64,000 nt of DNA from Anagrus nilaparvatae (lineage: Eukaryota; Arthropoda; Insecta; Hymenoptera; Mymaridae): contig JAKSXM010000272.1 in the NCBI GenBank assembly GCA_022575985.1, positions 30,521,501 to 30,585,500 on the forward strand, read 5' to 3'. A program made the translations under genes and the position numbers. Below the pieces are notes generated by a model. That model made no database searches. It saw nothing but the letters and a program-made list of their open reading frames with translations, and had not been told where the DNA came from. Positions 12,579 through 23,989 of this stretch are shown piece by piece. How positions within the stretch are numbered: the stretch's first letter is position 1; each line of letters begins with the position of its first letter.

Positions 12579-14465
12579 ACGTACGTACGTACGTATGTAA
12601 TCGCTGATATTTCACAAACATTATGGAATTAAGACCTAACTTTTTTTTCAAAAATTTTTTCACCAAAAAAAGCTCGAGGTACTTTTTTTTTTTATAATTT
12701 GGATGTAATACCTCATTTATTTCCATGAAAGTACTTATATTTGAAAGTATGGTTTTCACATGATATCTCGAATCCGATAATTAATTTTTTGAAAATTTTT
12801 TTCGTCACAAAAAAATACAAAAAACACCAAATATTTTTTTCTTTTTGGACGTAGTACCTAATTTATTTATATTAGTACTAGTTTTAGAAAGTTCGTTTAT
12901 AGTAATTTTTTGGAACTGTTACCGAATTTTTTCAAAATTTTTTTCTCAAATTTAAAAAAACAAAAAAATTAAAAAAACTGCAATATTTTTTTTTTCTTTT
13001 TTTGGGTTTAATACTTCATTTAGTTCCATGAAAGTACTTATATTTGAAAATATAGTTTTTACTCGATATAATCTGATAATTATTTTTTTTTAATTTTTTC
13101 GAAAATTTTTAATCAATAAAAAAAACGTTTAAAAGTTAATAGAAATGTATGTATGATTGCATACTTGTAATCGGTGATATCTGTGGCATATTGAAGTATT
13201 AAGCTCATTGTTTGAGGAACCTAAGTGTCAGCTAGTTGGCAGGGTATTTTTAATTATTTTATAAGATTGAAATGTAGTTTTTAAATTTTAGTAACTCTGA
13301 ATAAAAAATTCATAAAAACACAAATAATATTTTAATACCATTAAAAAAGTTTGATTTTTTTTTATCAATAAATTACAAAACAAAAATTAGTTCAACAGTC
13401 AAACACGCTGGGCCAAAAATTATAAAATTTTTGTAGCCTTTTAAACTAAAAAATATTTTTAATTTAATATTTCGAGTAATCATTTAATATCTAATTTGTT
13501 TCATTTTTTAATAAGTAAATAAATAAATTATAGAATAAAATAATTGTAGAAGTATTCGTTTGGAAATTTATACAAAGGCCATTATTGAGACTTGGTGAGT
13601 TAAATTTTATAGTCTTGGTAAAAAGGTAAAATTTTTTTTTTTTTTTTAAATTAAGTTTAGGTTATAAAATTCTTATTTTTTATGTTTTTTTGGTTATCAA
13701 ATTTATCAGGAAGCAACTTGACGCTTGAAGTGTAATTTAGATTAAATCTATAAGTTTTAATAGACTAAAAAACTCTTTAATTGGAAAAAAAATAATTATA
13801 TATATTTTTAGAAATGAAAAAATCAGCGAGCATATGATTATAAAAAGTGGATTTTTTTTACTTTCAAGTTTATTTAGAAAATCTGCAATTGAAACAGAAT
13901 TTGTTACAGCTAGTTTTTTCTTTTTCTAATACTTTTTTTTTATTTCCAATTATCTATACTTCTTATCTTATTTCTATTTCCTCCAATTCATCCTGATTGT
14001 ATACAAAATCTATAGAATCATTTTTGTATACAGCTTTTTTGTATACAATGCTGTATACAATTTATATACAATCCTGACCAAGTTTTTTATATGGGCAGTA
14101 AAGTATTTTCTAAAATTAGGGCAAGGGAGATGAAGGACCCATGCGCAAGTTTGTTGGTAAATACTGCAACATATTGTGACATTAGTTTAAAAAAAAATAG
14201 CCTAATTTAACCCTAGGGGTGCTTATAACTAAGATTGGTTACTGGTCCAAAAAATGCATTTTTAAAAGAGTAGCCTAACCCTTAGGTTAAGCCTTTGGAC
14301 TGCCTTGTAACGAGAGTCGTATATAAAATATAACACATACATTTTTTTTAGTATGCGAAATGGCATTCATCAACATTAGCTGATAAGGATTAGATTAAGT
14401 TAACTTTATCTTACATAAATCCGTTAATGTTATATTTATTTTAATCGTCTTCTTGGAATTTAACA
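11280..14465. mobile_element. Foldback element with ~0.9-1 kb inverted arms (left 11280-12308, right 13538-14465)
   Basis: The left arm starts TGTTAAAGTCCATGAAGACG and the right arm ends with its diverged complement (CGTCTTCTTGGAATTTAACA). Inside the arms the match continues through the repeated GTATAC-rich stretch (11500-11580 against 14000-14080), the block GTAACAAATTCTG/CAGAATTTGTTAC, and the inner block TTTTTACCAAGGCTATAAA against its complement near 13600. The central ~1.2 kb holds a copy of the TG-microsatellite repeat family. No transposase is visible and the arms differ by many substitutions and indels, so this is an old non-autonomous foldback. It abuts the BEL/Pao remnant at its right edge. 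Confidence 0.75.
12459..13251 (+). repeat. TG-microsatellite repeat family, copy a
   Basis: It starts near TGATCGGTCAAAA, continues with TTTTTTGGCATATAAGCACG, a (TG)n tract followed by (ACGT)n, then three tandem units of roughly 140-155 bp carrying CCATGAAAGTACTTATAT. It ends in GTCAGCTAGTTGGCAGGGTATTTT. It sits in the loop of the 11280-14465 foldback. There is no coding sequence. The same architecture recurs at 16190, 21287 (inverted) and 46697. Confidence 0.75.
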
Positions 14466-14472
14466 ACATTAA

Positions 14473-15915
14473 TATTTTTACATTACCCTGACCATTTATT
14501 TCTCTCTTTTAATGTCTGTAAGTATTCAAAAGACCAGGACTTCCACCAATCCTGCAACATAGCCTGTACTAATTTATACTTTTAATTGGGTCTGAAGGAT
14601 CATCAGTTAAAGTTATCAAGGGTCTTGAGTTTAAGTACGATTCCATTTGTTTGAGAAGAGTGTAAAACTCTTCAAATGTAAGAGTGCGATCACCTATCAA
14701 CCGACAAAGATGATGCTTCACGGATTTGACTGCTGATTCCCAGATTCCTATTGTGTGTGGAGCACCCGGTGAGTTGAATGACCAACTTGCACACTCATCG
14801 GCCAACTTTCCTAAAAGGTTCTACATATACTCTGAAGAGGCTATATACATTTCCCTTAGAGTCTTATCAGCAACAATGAAGGTCGTGCCTTGGTCACTGG
14901 ACAAACCAGAGCACGGCCTGCGAATTGAGGTAAACCGTCAGAAAGCAGCTATGAATTCATCACTTGTATAACCCATAACAAGCTCTAGATTAATTACTTT
15001 TGTTGCCATGCACACAAAGATACAAATGTATGCCTTATACGTTTGAGCCCTACGATCGTTATATCTTAAAATTTTGTATGGACTCGCATAATTTACACCG
15101 GTCAAACGAAAGGTTTATCGTTAGGCAATATTAGTGATTTCAAAACTTTGACCGTTAATTTTGAAAGTAAAAACTGTTGACTTTCCTTGTAATAAACGAA
15201 TTGTGCTATTACCATTAACAGTTACCTTTAAGTATACGCAAGCTGCATACGCGTTTAACAACGCGTCTGCAAATCCAAAAATTTCATATTTAGCGTTTGG
15301 ATTATACCCTAACCACCTAGGAACTTTAATGTCATTTAAAACGGGTACCAATCCAAAAATTCAGTTTTTAAATTTTTAGGCAAAACATCTTTTCATTTTA
15401 AACCAGCTAAGCTTTTGGATTAAGATTTTAGCAGTTACCATTACAGAGGCTAACCATCCCAAAGGATCTAAAAGTTTTGAAATACTAGAAACGACCATTC
15501 CCTTAGTAATGGGCCTTTTAAAATCATCTAATTTAATTTTAAAAGAAAAGTAATCCTCAGAAGGATTGTAGTATACTCCCAGTAACGAGTAATAATTATT
15601 AATAGAGTCAGAATCAGCTAAATCAGATGGGGAAAAATTTAACAAAATTTTATCATTATCTATCCACTTATGCAAACTAAAACCTTCACCTTTACAAATA
15701 CTGATAAGATCACTTTGTTTTTTTTAAATTTTAGGCAATGAATGGCCACCTGACAGAGTGTAATCTATATAAGTTTTGGAACTAATAATTAAAGTACAAA
15801 GTGGCTACTTTTCGGCTTCATCGCTTGCTTATTGTTTTATCGCTACTTACTATGCCATAGGTAACAGTATTTAATGTATAAGCGGAAATTTCATCATTGA
15901 TATTGAACCACCAGA
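14473..15915 (-). pseudogene. BEL/Pao retrotransposon pol remnant (RT, RNase H, integrase)
   Basis: Read on the minus strand from 15915 down, pieces of a BEL/Pao polyprotein appear in the family order. They are an RT palm (NINDEISAYTLNTVTYG), the catalytic box as YIDYTLSGG in place of Y-V-D-D, and a connection (KWIDNDKILLNFSP; SSISKLLDPLGWLA). Then come RNase-H-like IPRWLG-type and GFADALLNAYAACVYL, an integrase core with SDQGTTF, and the glutamate in IWESAVKSVKHHL. YLNSRPL and DWWKSWSFEYLQTLK follow near 14500. The reading frame changes at least three times and stops interrupt it, and the second Asp of the RT box is Tyr, so it is dead. No LTRs were recognised. The 11280-14465 foldback lies directly at its downstream end. 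Confidence 0.85.
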
Positions 15916-15937
15916 GGACTTGTTGATATTTTGGGGT

Positions 15938-16110
15938 CAAATGAGACTTAGAATAATTTTGATTTAGGGACAGAATATTTCACGTTTAGGTACTTGTAAT
16001 AATTCGGGACCAAAATAGTTTCGATTTAGAGTCTTAGAATAAATAGGTTTAGAATTTTAACTTATAGTAAAGAAAATAGTTACAAATTATAAGAAAAGCA
16101 AATTGTATTA
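15938..16110 (+). repeat. Degenerate fragment of the CATGGAACATG element family
   Basis: The stretch GGGGTCAAATGAGACTTAGA and the following GATTTAGGGACAG match in order the GGTCAAATGGACTTAGAATA...GATTCAGGGAC core of the elements at 29246 and 37914. The poly-G tract is reduced to four G. The termini are not present. Confidence 0.5.
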
Positions 16111-16189
16111 TTATGTTGCATAATATTTATGCATTATACTTGGCCCTCAGATGTATGTGAACATTTTTCGTGCATTTAGGTTGTGTTTT

Positions 16190-16307
16190 GGTTCCTCAAA
16201 GAGGAACCATTGTGATAAGTCAAATTTCGATTTTTGATTTTTTGGCATATAAGAACGTTTTGTGACCCCAGGAAGCTAAAAAACCGTTTTTTAAAAAAAG
16301 TATGTAT

Positions 16308-16347
<40 letters not shown>

Positions 16348-17597
16348 ATGTCGCACTGTAACCGGTGATATTTCACAGCCAAAATTTTTTTCACCAAAAA
16401 AGCTCGAGGTACTTTTTTTTTTTTTAATTTGGATGTAATACCTCATTTATTTCCACGAAAGTACTTATATTTGAAAGTATGATTTTTACTCGATATCTCG
16501 AATCTGATACTTAATTTTTTGAAAATTTTTTTCCCAAAATTTTTTTCACGAAAAAATACAAAAAACACCAACTTTTTTTTTCTTTTTGGACTTAGTACCT
16601 AATTTATTTCTATGAAAGTACTAGTTTTAGAAAGTTTATTTATAGTCATTTTTTGGATCTGATACCGAATTTTTTCAAAAATTTTTTCTCAAAATTAAAA
16701 AAACAAAAAAATTAAAAAACCTGCAATATTTGTTTTTTTTTTATGTAATACGTCATTTAATTCTATGAAAGTACTTATATCTGAAAATATTGCAACCGGT
16801 GATGTTTTGCAACCGTTATGAAATTAAGACCTAATTTTTTTTTCAAAAATTTTTTCATCAAAAAATCTCAAACTACTTTTTTTTTTTTTTTAATTTGGAT
16901 GTAATACCTCATTTATTTCCACGAAAGTACTTATATTTGAAAGTATGGTTTTTACTCGATATCTCGAATTTGATACTTAATTTTTTGAAAGTTATTTTCC
17001 CAAAAATTTTGTCATAAAAAAATACAAAAAACACCAAATTTTTTTCTTTTTGAACGTATTACCTAATTTATTTCTATGAGAGTACTAGTTTTAGAAATTT
17101 CGTTTATGATAATTTTTTAAATCTGATACCGAATTTTTTCAAAATTTTTTTCTCAAATTTAAAAAAACAAAAAAATTAAAAATACGGCAATATTTTTTTT
17201 TTTAGTGCAATACCTCATTTAATTCGATTAAATTACTAATATTTGAAAATATTGTAACCGGTGATATTTCACAACCATTATGGAATTAAGACCTAATTGT
17301 TTTAATAATTTTTAATAATTAAAAAAACAACAACATTTTAAAAACTGCAATATTTTTTTTTGTTTCTGGATGTAATACTTCATTTAGTTCCATGAAAGTA
17401 CTTATATTTGAAAATATGGTTTTTACTCGATCTCTCAAATCTGATAATTAATTTTTTTTAAATTTGTTCCAAAATTTTTGATGAATAAAAAAAACTTTTT
17501 AAAGTTAATAGAAATGTGTGTATGATTGCATGGTTGTAATCGGTGATATTTGTTGCATATTATACCTTAGTGCCAGCTAGTTGGCAGGGTATTTTTT
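16190..17597 (+). repeat. TG-microsatellite repeat family, copy b (most complete)
   Basis: It opens with the hairpin GGTTCCTCAAAGAGGAACC (16190), then GGCATATAAGAACG, (TG)n(TATG)n at 16309-16350, and seven tandem units of about 155 bp anchored on CATTTATTTCC.CGAAAGTAC. Anchors fall near 16433, 16589, 16742, 16897, 17053, 17206 and 17368. It ends at the near-palindrome TGCCAGCTAGTTGGCA followed by GGGTATTTT. The units alternate in an A-B-C-A-B-C-A pattern. No open frame of note. Mechanism of spread unknown. Confidence 0.8.
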
Positions 17598-17679
17598 TTA
17601 GTTCTTAAAATATAAATATTTAGTTTAAGCATTAAGTTATGTAAAATTAACTTAAACAGTTAATTTATATATTATATTA

Positions 17680-18005
17680 AACAGTATATAACGATATCTC
17701 GTCCGGTAAATAACAAATTTGAAAATAAAATTTGCTAAAATTAAAGTAAAATAAAAAAAAATAGAGACCTTAACTGGTTTTTAAAAAGTATTTTAATAAT
17801 ATTCTAATTTCAAGAATTTTTTGAACAAATAATACAGTTCGAAAAATATTTTATGAAAACTGCCATTGTTTATCTGTAGAATTTAGATTTCTTTATTATT
17901 TCGATAAGTTATTAATTATTCAAAAATTTAAATTAATTTTTTTTTTAAGAATCGTATTTAATACTTATTGACGGATAATTTGCTCCTGAGGATGTATAAA
18001 TATTT
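17680..18005 (+). mobile_element. Penelope-like element 3'-end fragment
   Basis: Begins at AACAGTATATAACGATATCT, continues CGTCCGGTAAATAAC and runs to GCTCCTGAGGATGTATAAAT. The same sequence lies inverted at 28708-29040, where it is joined to a Penelope-like GIY-YIG coding end, so this is a detached 3' end of the same family. Identity to the 28.7-kb copy is high over about 320 bp. Confidence 0.6.
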
Positions 18006-18067
18006 TCTTCACAGCTCCAAAAGGGTATTGTAAGATAGTTTTGAATACAAAGGCTTTTTTTAGAAAT

Positions 18068-18561
18068 TCAATCGAAAATCTCAGATGATAAAAAATTTTT
18101 TATGAATTCTAAAAGATCTTCTTCTGAAATCATCGATTCATTTAAATCGCATTCGATGTCAAGAGAAGTAAATTTTTCTAAACTGCTAATTTTACTCAGT
18201 CCAGCACGATAAAACTTACAGCCATGGATTTTCAAATTTTTTAACTTTTTATATTCTTACAAATTTTTCAAAATGTTATCAACATCTGACACTTCTTCTA
18301 AAATCCTCGAAATCACAAAATATTCAAGATTTTGTAATCTATTAAGAGGAAATATATTGTTAAATGAGTAATCTGTAAAATAAATCCCTTTTTCCTTTAA
18401 GTTTTTTAATTAAGAAATAGCTTCCAAAAAATCATCAATTAATAAATCTATCACAAAGCTTAAATCTTTTAAATTTTGTACAGGCATTCAAGAAAATTGA
18501 GAAAATTATCACAGTCTTGAAAATATATCGCTGGAACTTCTAAAGCTTCTGTTGGGGTAAG
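18068..18561 (-). pseudogene. Leucine-rich-repeat protein pseudogene fragment
   Basis: On the minus strand one frame from 18487 to 18068 reads as regular leucine-rich segments: QNLKDLSFVIDLLIDDFLEA, then LKNLKEKGIYFTD, NRLQNLEYFVISRI, LKNLKIHGCKF and LEKFTSLDIECDL. It ends FIKNFLSSEIFD and a stop. Two in-frame TAA codons interrupt it, and a frameshift near 18487 joins it to an upstream LRR-like stretch (EALEVPAIYFQDCDNFLNFL, to 18561). Repeats of ~26 residues with LxxLxL spacing resemble F-box/LRR-type proteins, but no F-box is seen. Lack of scattered frameshifts suggests recent inactivation. No gene name is justified. Confidence 0.6.
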
Positions 18562-19117
18562 CTATTTATTAAATTTTTGTCGATGGAAATATTATGTATA
18601 AGTAAAATTTTTTATTTTTTTTTATTTTCCAAAAATTTAGATATATTATTACTTATTTGTTTGGGTTTTCTCCTTTCTTTTGTGAAACCTTTACAATGTT
18701 CATTTTTATATATGATCAATTTTTTTCATATAAATATGGAATCCATATTATGTTATAAGTAAATTTTAGTTTAATATAGTATATAAAAATATACGTCCTT
18801 ATTATTACTTTTTTTTTACAATTTAGCGATATCATATTCAAAGATATAGATATGATGTTGAGCAATTCTAATTTTCTTTAAATTTTAAGGCATATTAATC
18901 TAACATGAGTACCAATTTTTGGTCCAATTGCAAATGAGGAATTCATTTTTTCGCATTATTAGAAAAAATACAACTGCTAAGAATGATATAAAGCTAGCCA
19001 AAAAAATTGTTTGCTGATAATTGAGCTTTTGAGCCGCGCAGGAATAAAAATATAAGAGCAGAAATTACTTAAATTAAAAATAAAAATAGTCCAATATTAG
19101 ATGTATTTATTTATTGT
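18562..19117. other. AT-rich spacer, nothing recognised
   Basis: A short plus-strand open frame (18577-18762) is Phe/Ile/Leu-rich with AT-driven codons and no recognisable motif, so it is not annotated as a gene. No repeat ends were identified. Confidence 0.4.
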
Positions 19118-20646
19118 ATTTATTCCGATCCTTCCTCACTCTAGGAGAATATTCACCATTCTTTCATTGGCGTATGTAAGTTTCGGGCCTAAAGTTACAG
19201 GAATGTCAGTTAACCGATTACCGCCGGCGCGGCCAAAACGTGCCACTTGAGTTTTTTCAGGTTAAATTTTTATAAAAAATAAAAATAAAAAATGGTTTCT
19301 GGTCCAAAATCTTATTTGCTATTAAGTTTTATGTTCATTTTTCGTGTACAGCCCTTCAAAAAAGGTGTACAAAGGGTAGAAACATCAAAAACATGCCTTT
19401 TTTACCTTATTTTGCGGCCAAAACGTGCCACTTTATTATAATTCTGAAACTTCTTAGTATTATTAGCTCTAAATTTATATCTGGGGGTTTTCGAGGTTGC
19501 TGATTTCAAATTTTAACTCAAAAGAATTATAAAATTTCATCTAGAGTTAGAAAATTAGGGTGAAAAGGGGTGAAAAAACAATCCATTATATAAAGATCGA
19601 TGGAGATCTGAAGTTGCTTCTATTCAACTTTTTATTCGCCTTCTGATTGGCCGAATAAAAATCGATTATTCGATTATTTTTAAATTAATTATAAAAATTG
19701 CGGTTCATTATCATTAACTTATAACAATTGTATAAAATAAAAATATACTAATAAGCAAATATACATTTATCAGAATTTAAATTAATTCTAAAAATTTAAA
19801 GATTAATAATGATTATTAAAAAATTTCGTTTATATGAAAAATTTAAATAAATAAAGTTAATGGTTATGTTATTTAGTTTATTTATAAATTAAAATACACA
19901 AAAAATGTAACTGATGCGCCAAAAAGAGGTTAAAAGCAAAACTTGTATTATTTATAAAAATAATAAGGACCTTATCTTAGGCTTATAGGTAATAGGCGAA
20001 GGAAAAAAAATAAAATTAGGTAAGATTTAAAAATTATATAGGTAGTTTTTAAAGAACCAAACAATTTATACTTTTGAGATAAAAAGAAATAATATCATAA
20101 ATAATGTCAAAATCTTGAAGCAATTATAATGTGGTTATTTTGTTATTATAAAATATTATTAAGGAAGGAAATTAAATTAACAAATTCGTTGCGGAAGATT
20201 TTGGAGCCCCATTAAAAATACATAGAGCCATGGTTCAAGGTTGCCTACGCCGCTGTGAAAATATTAATTGATTATTATTGACTCTGAAATAATTTTAACT
20301 CCAATTCAAACCCATCAAATAGGTTCAAAAATGCTTTCTATATATTATACTTATAGTATTGCGATTTATAATAAAAATAGAAACAACCCGATGGAATGTC
20401 AAAACTGGAATTTTTGCATATAGGTTATTCTTAGTGAAACTTTATGAAAAGGATGGTGAAACTTTGGGATTTTCATAAAACCATTTCTACTGGGCTTAGT
20501 ACGTAAAAATATGATTCCATTCAAATTTTTAAGCTTCTATAGATTGAAATGTTTCAAAATTACAGGTGTTTTTAAATTTATAAATTTTTTTTAATTTTCT
20601 AGAAAAATGTGATAGTCTAGAAGCCGTCTGTGTTAAATTTATGCAC

Positions 20647-21290
20647 TTTTTTCCTAAGCCTTGTGTAAGGCTACTTATACGTGATTCTTAAGTTTCCAAG
20701 TACGCTGATTGCAAATTTTCAGGTCCCGATCCCGAGAGCGTAGCCCTAATACCTAATACGTTTTCGGGATCGGAATCTAAAAATTCAGCATCAGCGTACC
20801 CAAAAACTTAAGAGTTCTGCCTGGAAGCCATTTTTGCAGCTGTAAGCCAATCCCGTAAATGGACGCTTTCTCACCTACTCATGGCTTCAATTTTAATTAA
20901 AATAAAAAATGAATAGCAGAAAAATAATCTCCGGAAAATTCTGCAGATGGGACAACTTTGCCCGGTCACGGATTATAAATTTTGTTTCAAACAATCGTCT
21001 GCTCAGCGCGCAATGACAGAGCAGGCGATTGTTTGAAACAAAATTTTGTTTTATTTATTATGATGTTTTAGGAAAATTTTCCGTGACCGGGCAAAGTTGT
21101 CCCATCTGCAGAATTTTCCGGAGATTATTTTTCTGCTTTTCATTTTTTATTTTAATTAAAATTGAAGCCATGAGTAGGTGAGAAAGCGTCCGTTTACGGG
21201 TTTGGCTTACAGCTGCAAAAATGGCGTCCAGGCAGAACTCTTAAGTATCACGTATAAGTAGCTTTACACAAGGGACAAGGCTTAGGAAAA
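20647..21290. mobile_element. Palindromic element with ~250-bp arms
   Basis: The left end (TTTTTCCTAAGCCTTGTGTA) and right end (TACACAAGGGACAAGGCTTAGGAAAA) pair. Inside, long nearly perfect complementary blocks follow: GCAGAATTTTCCGGAGATTA, CCCATCTGCAG, CCCGGTCACGG, and the centre TTTGTTTCAAACAATCG against CGATTGTTTGAAACAAA around 20990-21045. The left arm carries a 114-bp insertion absent from the right arm. The right end directly abuts the inverted TG-family copy at 21287. Arms differ at few positions, so it is fairly young. Confidence 0.8.
20693..20806. mobile_element. 114-bp hairpin MITE inserted in CTTAAG
   Basis: Its two halves pair: GTACGCTGATTGCAAATTTT...GTCCCGATCCCGA against TTCGGGATCGGAATCTAAAA...CAGCGTACC. 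It is flanked by CTTAAG at 20687-20692 and 20807-20812, while the opposite arm of the host palindrome has a single CTTAAG at 21240-21245. The duplication is therefore TTAA or CTTAAG, which cannot be separated because the site is itself palindromic. No coding capacity. Confidence 0.8.
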
Positions 21291-22821
21291 TACCCTGCCA
21301 AGTAATTGGCACTATGGTTCCTCATTAGCAATAACAAAATGTTGTCAATATTCTATTTTACCTAATAAAAAATTAAAATATTAGAATAATTGTGCCAAAT
21401 ATTCTAAATTTAATAAAGAAAGTGGATAAACTTTCTCCTGATACCCAAAAAATTTTCAAACATCAATAAAAAGATATTTTTTTAACTTTTTTATGTGAAA
21501 AATTTTAAAAGAAAATTTTGAAAAAAAATTAGGTATCAGATTGTTTATATCCAGTTAAAAAGATAATTCTACATATTAGTACTTTCATGGAAAAAAATGA
21601 GGTACTACGTCCAAAAAGAAAAAAAATTATGCTATTTTTTTAATTATTTTATGTAAAAAATTAAAAAAAAAAAAAATTTCGCAAAATTATGTATCAGATG
21701 GAGAAATCCTTTACAAACGATAATTCTAGATATTCGTACTTTCATAGGAAAAAATTAAGTATTACGTCCTAAAATTAAAAAAATTTTGGCGGTTTTTGTA
21801 TTTTTTGGCGACAAAAATTTTGAGAAAAAAATTTTGAAAAAATTAAGTATCAGGTCCAAAAAATTACTATAAATGATATTTCTAAAACTAGTACTTCCAC
21901 AGAAATAAATTAAGTACTGCGTCCATAAAGAAAAAAAAAATTGGTATTTTTTGTATTTTTTGGTGAAAAAAATTTTGAGAAAAAAAATTTTCTACAAATA
22001 AATTATAAGATTCGAGATATCGAGTAAAAACGATACTTCTAGATATCAGTACTTTCATGGGAAAAAATGAGATACTACGTCCAAAAAGAAAAAAAATTAT
22101 GGTATTTTTTTAATTATTTTATGTAAAAAATTTTAAAAAAAAAATTTCGAAAAATTATGTATCAGTTGGAGAAATCCTTTACAAACGATAATTCTAGATA
22201 TTCGTACTTTCATAGGAAAAAATTAAGTATTACGTCCTATAATAAAAAAAATTTTGGCGTTTTTGTATTTTTTGGCGACAAAAATTTTGACAAAAAAATT
22301 AAAAAAAAATTAAGTATTAGGTCCAAAAAATTACAATAAACGATATTTCTAAAACTAGTACTTCCATGGAAATAAATTAGGTACTACGTCCAAAAAGAAA
22401 AAAAAGATTGGTATTTTTTGTATTTTTTTGTGAAAAAAATTTTAGGAAAAAAATTTTCAGAAAATTAAGTATCCGATTCGAGATATCATGTGAAAACCAT
22501 ACTTTCAAATATAAGTACTTTCATGGAAATAAATGAGGTATTACATCCAAATTAAAAAAAAAAAAAAGTACCTCGAGCTTTTTTGGTGAAAAAATTTTTG
22601 AAAAAAAAATTAGGTCTTAATTCCATAATGTTTGTGAAATATCAGCGATTACATACGTAATTAGTACGAACGTACGTACGTACGTACACACACACATACA
22701 CACATACAGACTTTTTTTAAAAACCGGTTTTTTAGCTTCCTGAGGTCTCAAAACGTGCTTATATACCAAAAAATCAAAAAAAAAAATTTGACCGATCACA
22801 ATGGTTCCTCTATGAGGAACC
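21287..22821 (-). repeat. TG-microsatellite repeat family, copy c (inverted)
   Basis: Read on the minus strand it starts with the hairpin GGTTCCTCATAGAGGAACC (22803-22821), then GATCGGTCAAA, GGTATATAAGCACG and a TG/ACGT microsatellite (22660-22710). Many ~155-bp units with CATGAAAGTACT anchors follow, and it ends at the plus-strand end AAAATACCCTGCCAAGTAAT (21287). It lies within the 6.2-kb TTAA-flanked element. Confidence 0.8.
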
Positions 22822-22842
22822 AAAAGTGCATACATTTAACAC

Positions 22843-23735
22843 AGGCGCACAGTATAGTAAAAAAAAAAAGTGGCCAAAAATCGGCTTCAACGCAATTTCT
22901 GATGAAAAAAAACTTTTGCTGGATAGAAAATGACCGTTTTTGTAAATACTAAATGATAGGCTACCGAGATCAAAAAATTTTTTTTTTTAATTTTTTTAGC
23001 TGCTGAATGAAAAAAAAAATCTATTTTTTACCATAAAAAGGTAAATATTTATAGTTTTAAAATAAAAAAAAAAATTTTTTTAGGTACAGCTCTGTATTAA
23101 AATATGTACATAAATGATAAATAAACCTAAAAAAAGTGTATTAGTATAATTATACATGGCTGTATGCAGTATAAAGATGTGTTAGTCAACATTTGCAATT
23201 TAGTCAAAAAATTAAAAATTTGATTTTTCTATTTTTACTTATATTTTAAACTTAAATAAAGTATAAAAAATATAAATTATATAAAAACATTAAAAAAAAT
23301 ACTTTATTTAAGTTTAAAATATAAGTAAAAATAGAAAAATCAAATTTTTCATTTTTTAAAAAATTTTTTGACTAAATTGCAAATGTTGACTAACACATCT
23401 TTATACTGCATACAACCATGTATAATTATACTAATACACTTTTTTTAGGTTTATTTATCATTTATGTACATATTTTAATACAGAGCTGTACCTAAAAAAA
23501 TTTTTTTTTTAATTTTAAAACTATAAATATTTTACCTTTTTATGATAAAAAATAGATTTTTTTTTTTCATTCAGCAGCTAAAAAAATTAAAATAAAAAAA
23601 TTTTTTTGATCTCGATAGCCTATCATTTAGTATACACAAAATCGGTCATTTTCCATCCAGCAGAATTTTTTTTCATCAGAAATTGCGTTGAAGCCGATTT
23701 TTGGCCATTTTTTTTTTTTTTACTATACACTGTGA
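22843..23735. mobile_element. Near-perfect 890-bp palindrome (foldback)
   Basis: Left arm 22843-23263 and right arm 23303-23735 are almost exact inverted copies. Matching blocks include ATCGGCTTCAACGCAATTTC, TAGGTACAGCTCTGTATTAA, ATGTGTTAGTCAACATTTGC and AATACTTTATTTAAGTTTAA at the centre. The ends resemble CACAGTGTATAGTAAAAAA. There is no open frame. The transcript would fold into a hairpin of more than 400 bp. The arms differ mostly in A/T run length, so the element is young or the arms are homogenised. Confidence 0.85.
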
Positions 23736-23989
23736 GGCGTCTTCTAGACTATGAGTTAATTTTTTGATTTTAATTTTTGTAAGCTCTAAATGAAACTAAA
23801 AACAATTTTTATGAATAAGGGTTATGTAAAATTTCCCACTGAAGACGATTCTGACATCAGTTTTTTGGAAACTACAAGGAAATCCGAAAAATTGGAAAAA
23901 CTAAAGAGGTTTTTCAAAGGCAAATTTCTCCAAAAAGGTTGTTTTTTTTTCTTTTAATTGGCCAAAAAAATTTTATTTTCCCATAAACT

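Noticed and set aside
12424..12759. Protein-like frames with His-Thr repeats at TG microsatellites (also 16176, 22617, 46596)
   Set aside because: They translate (TG)n and flanking repeat-family DNA and recur with every copy of the family.
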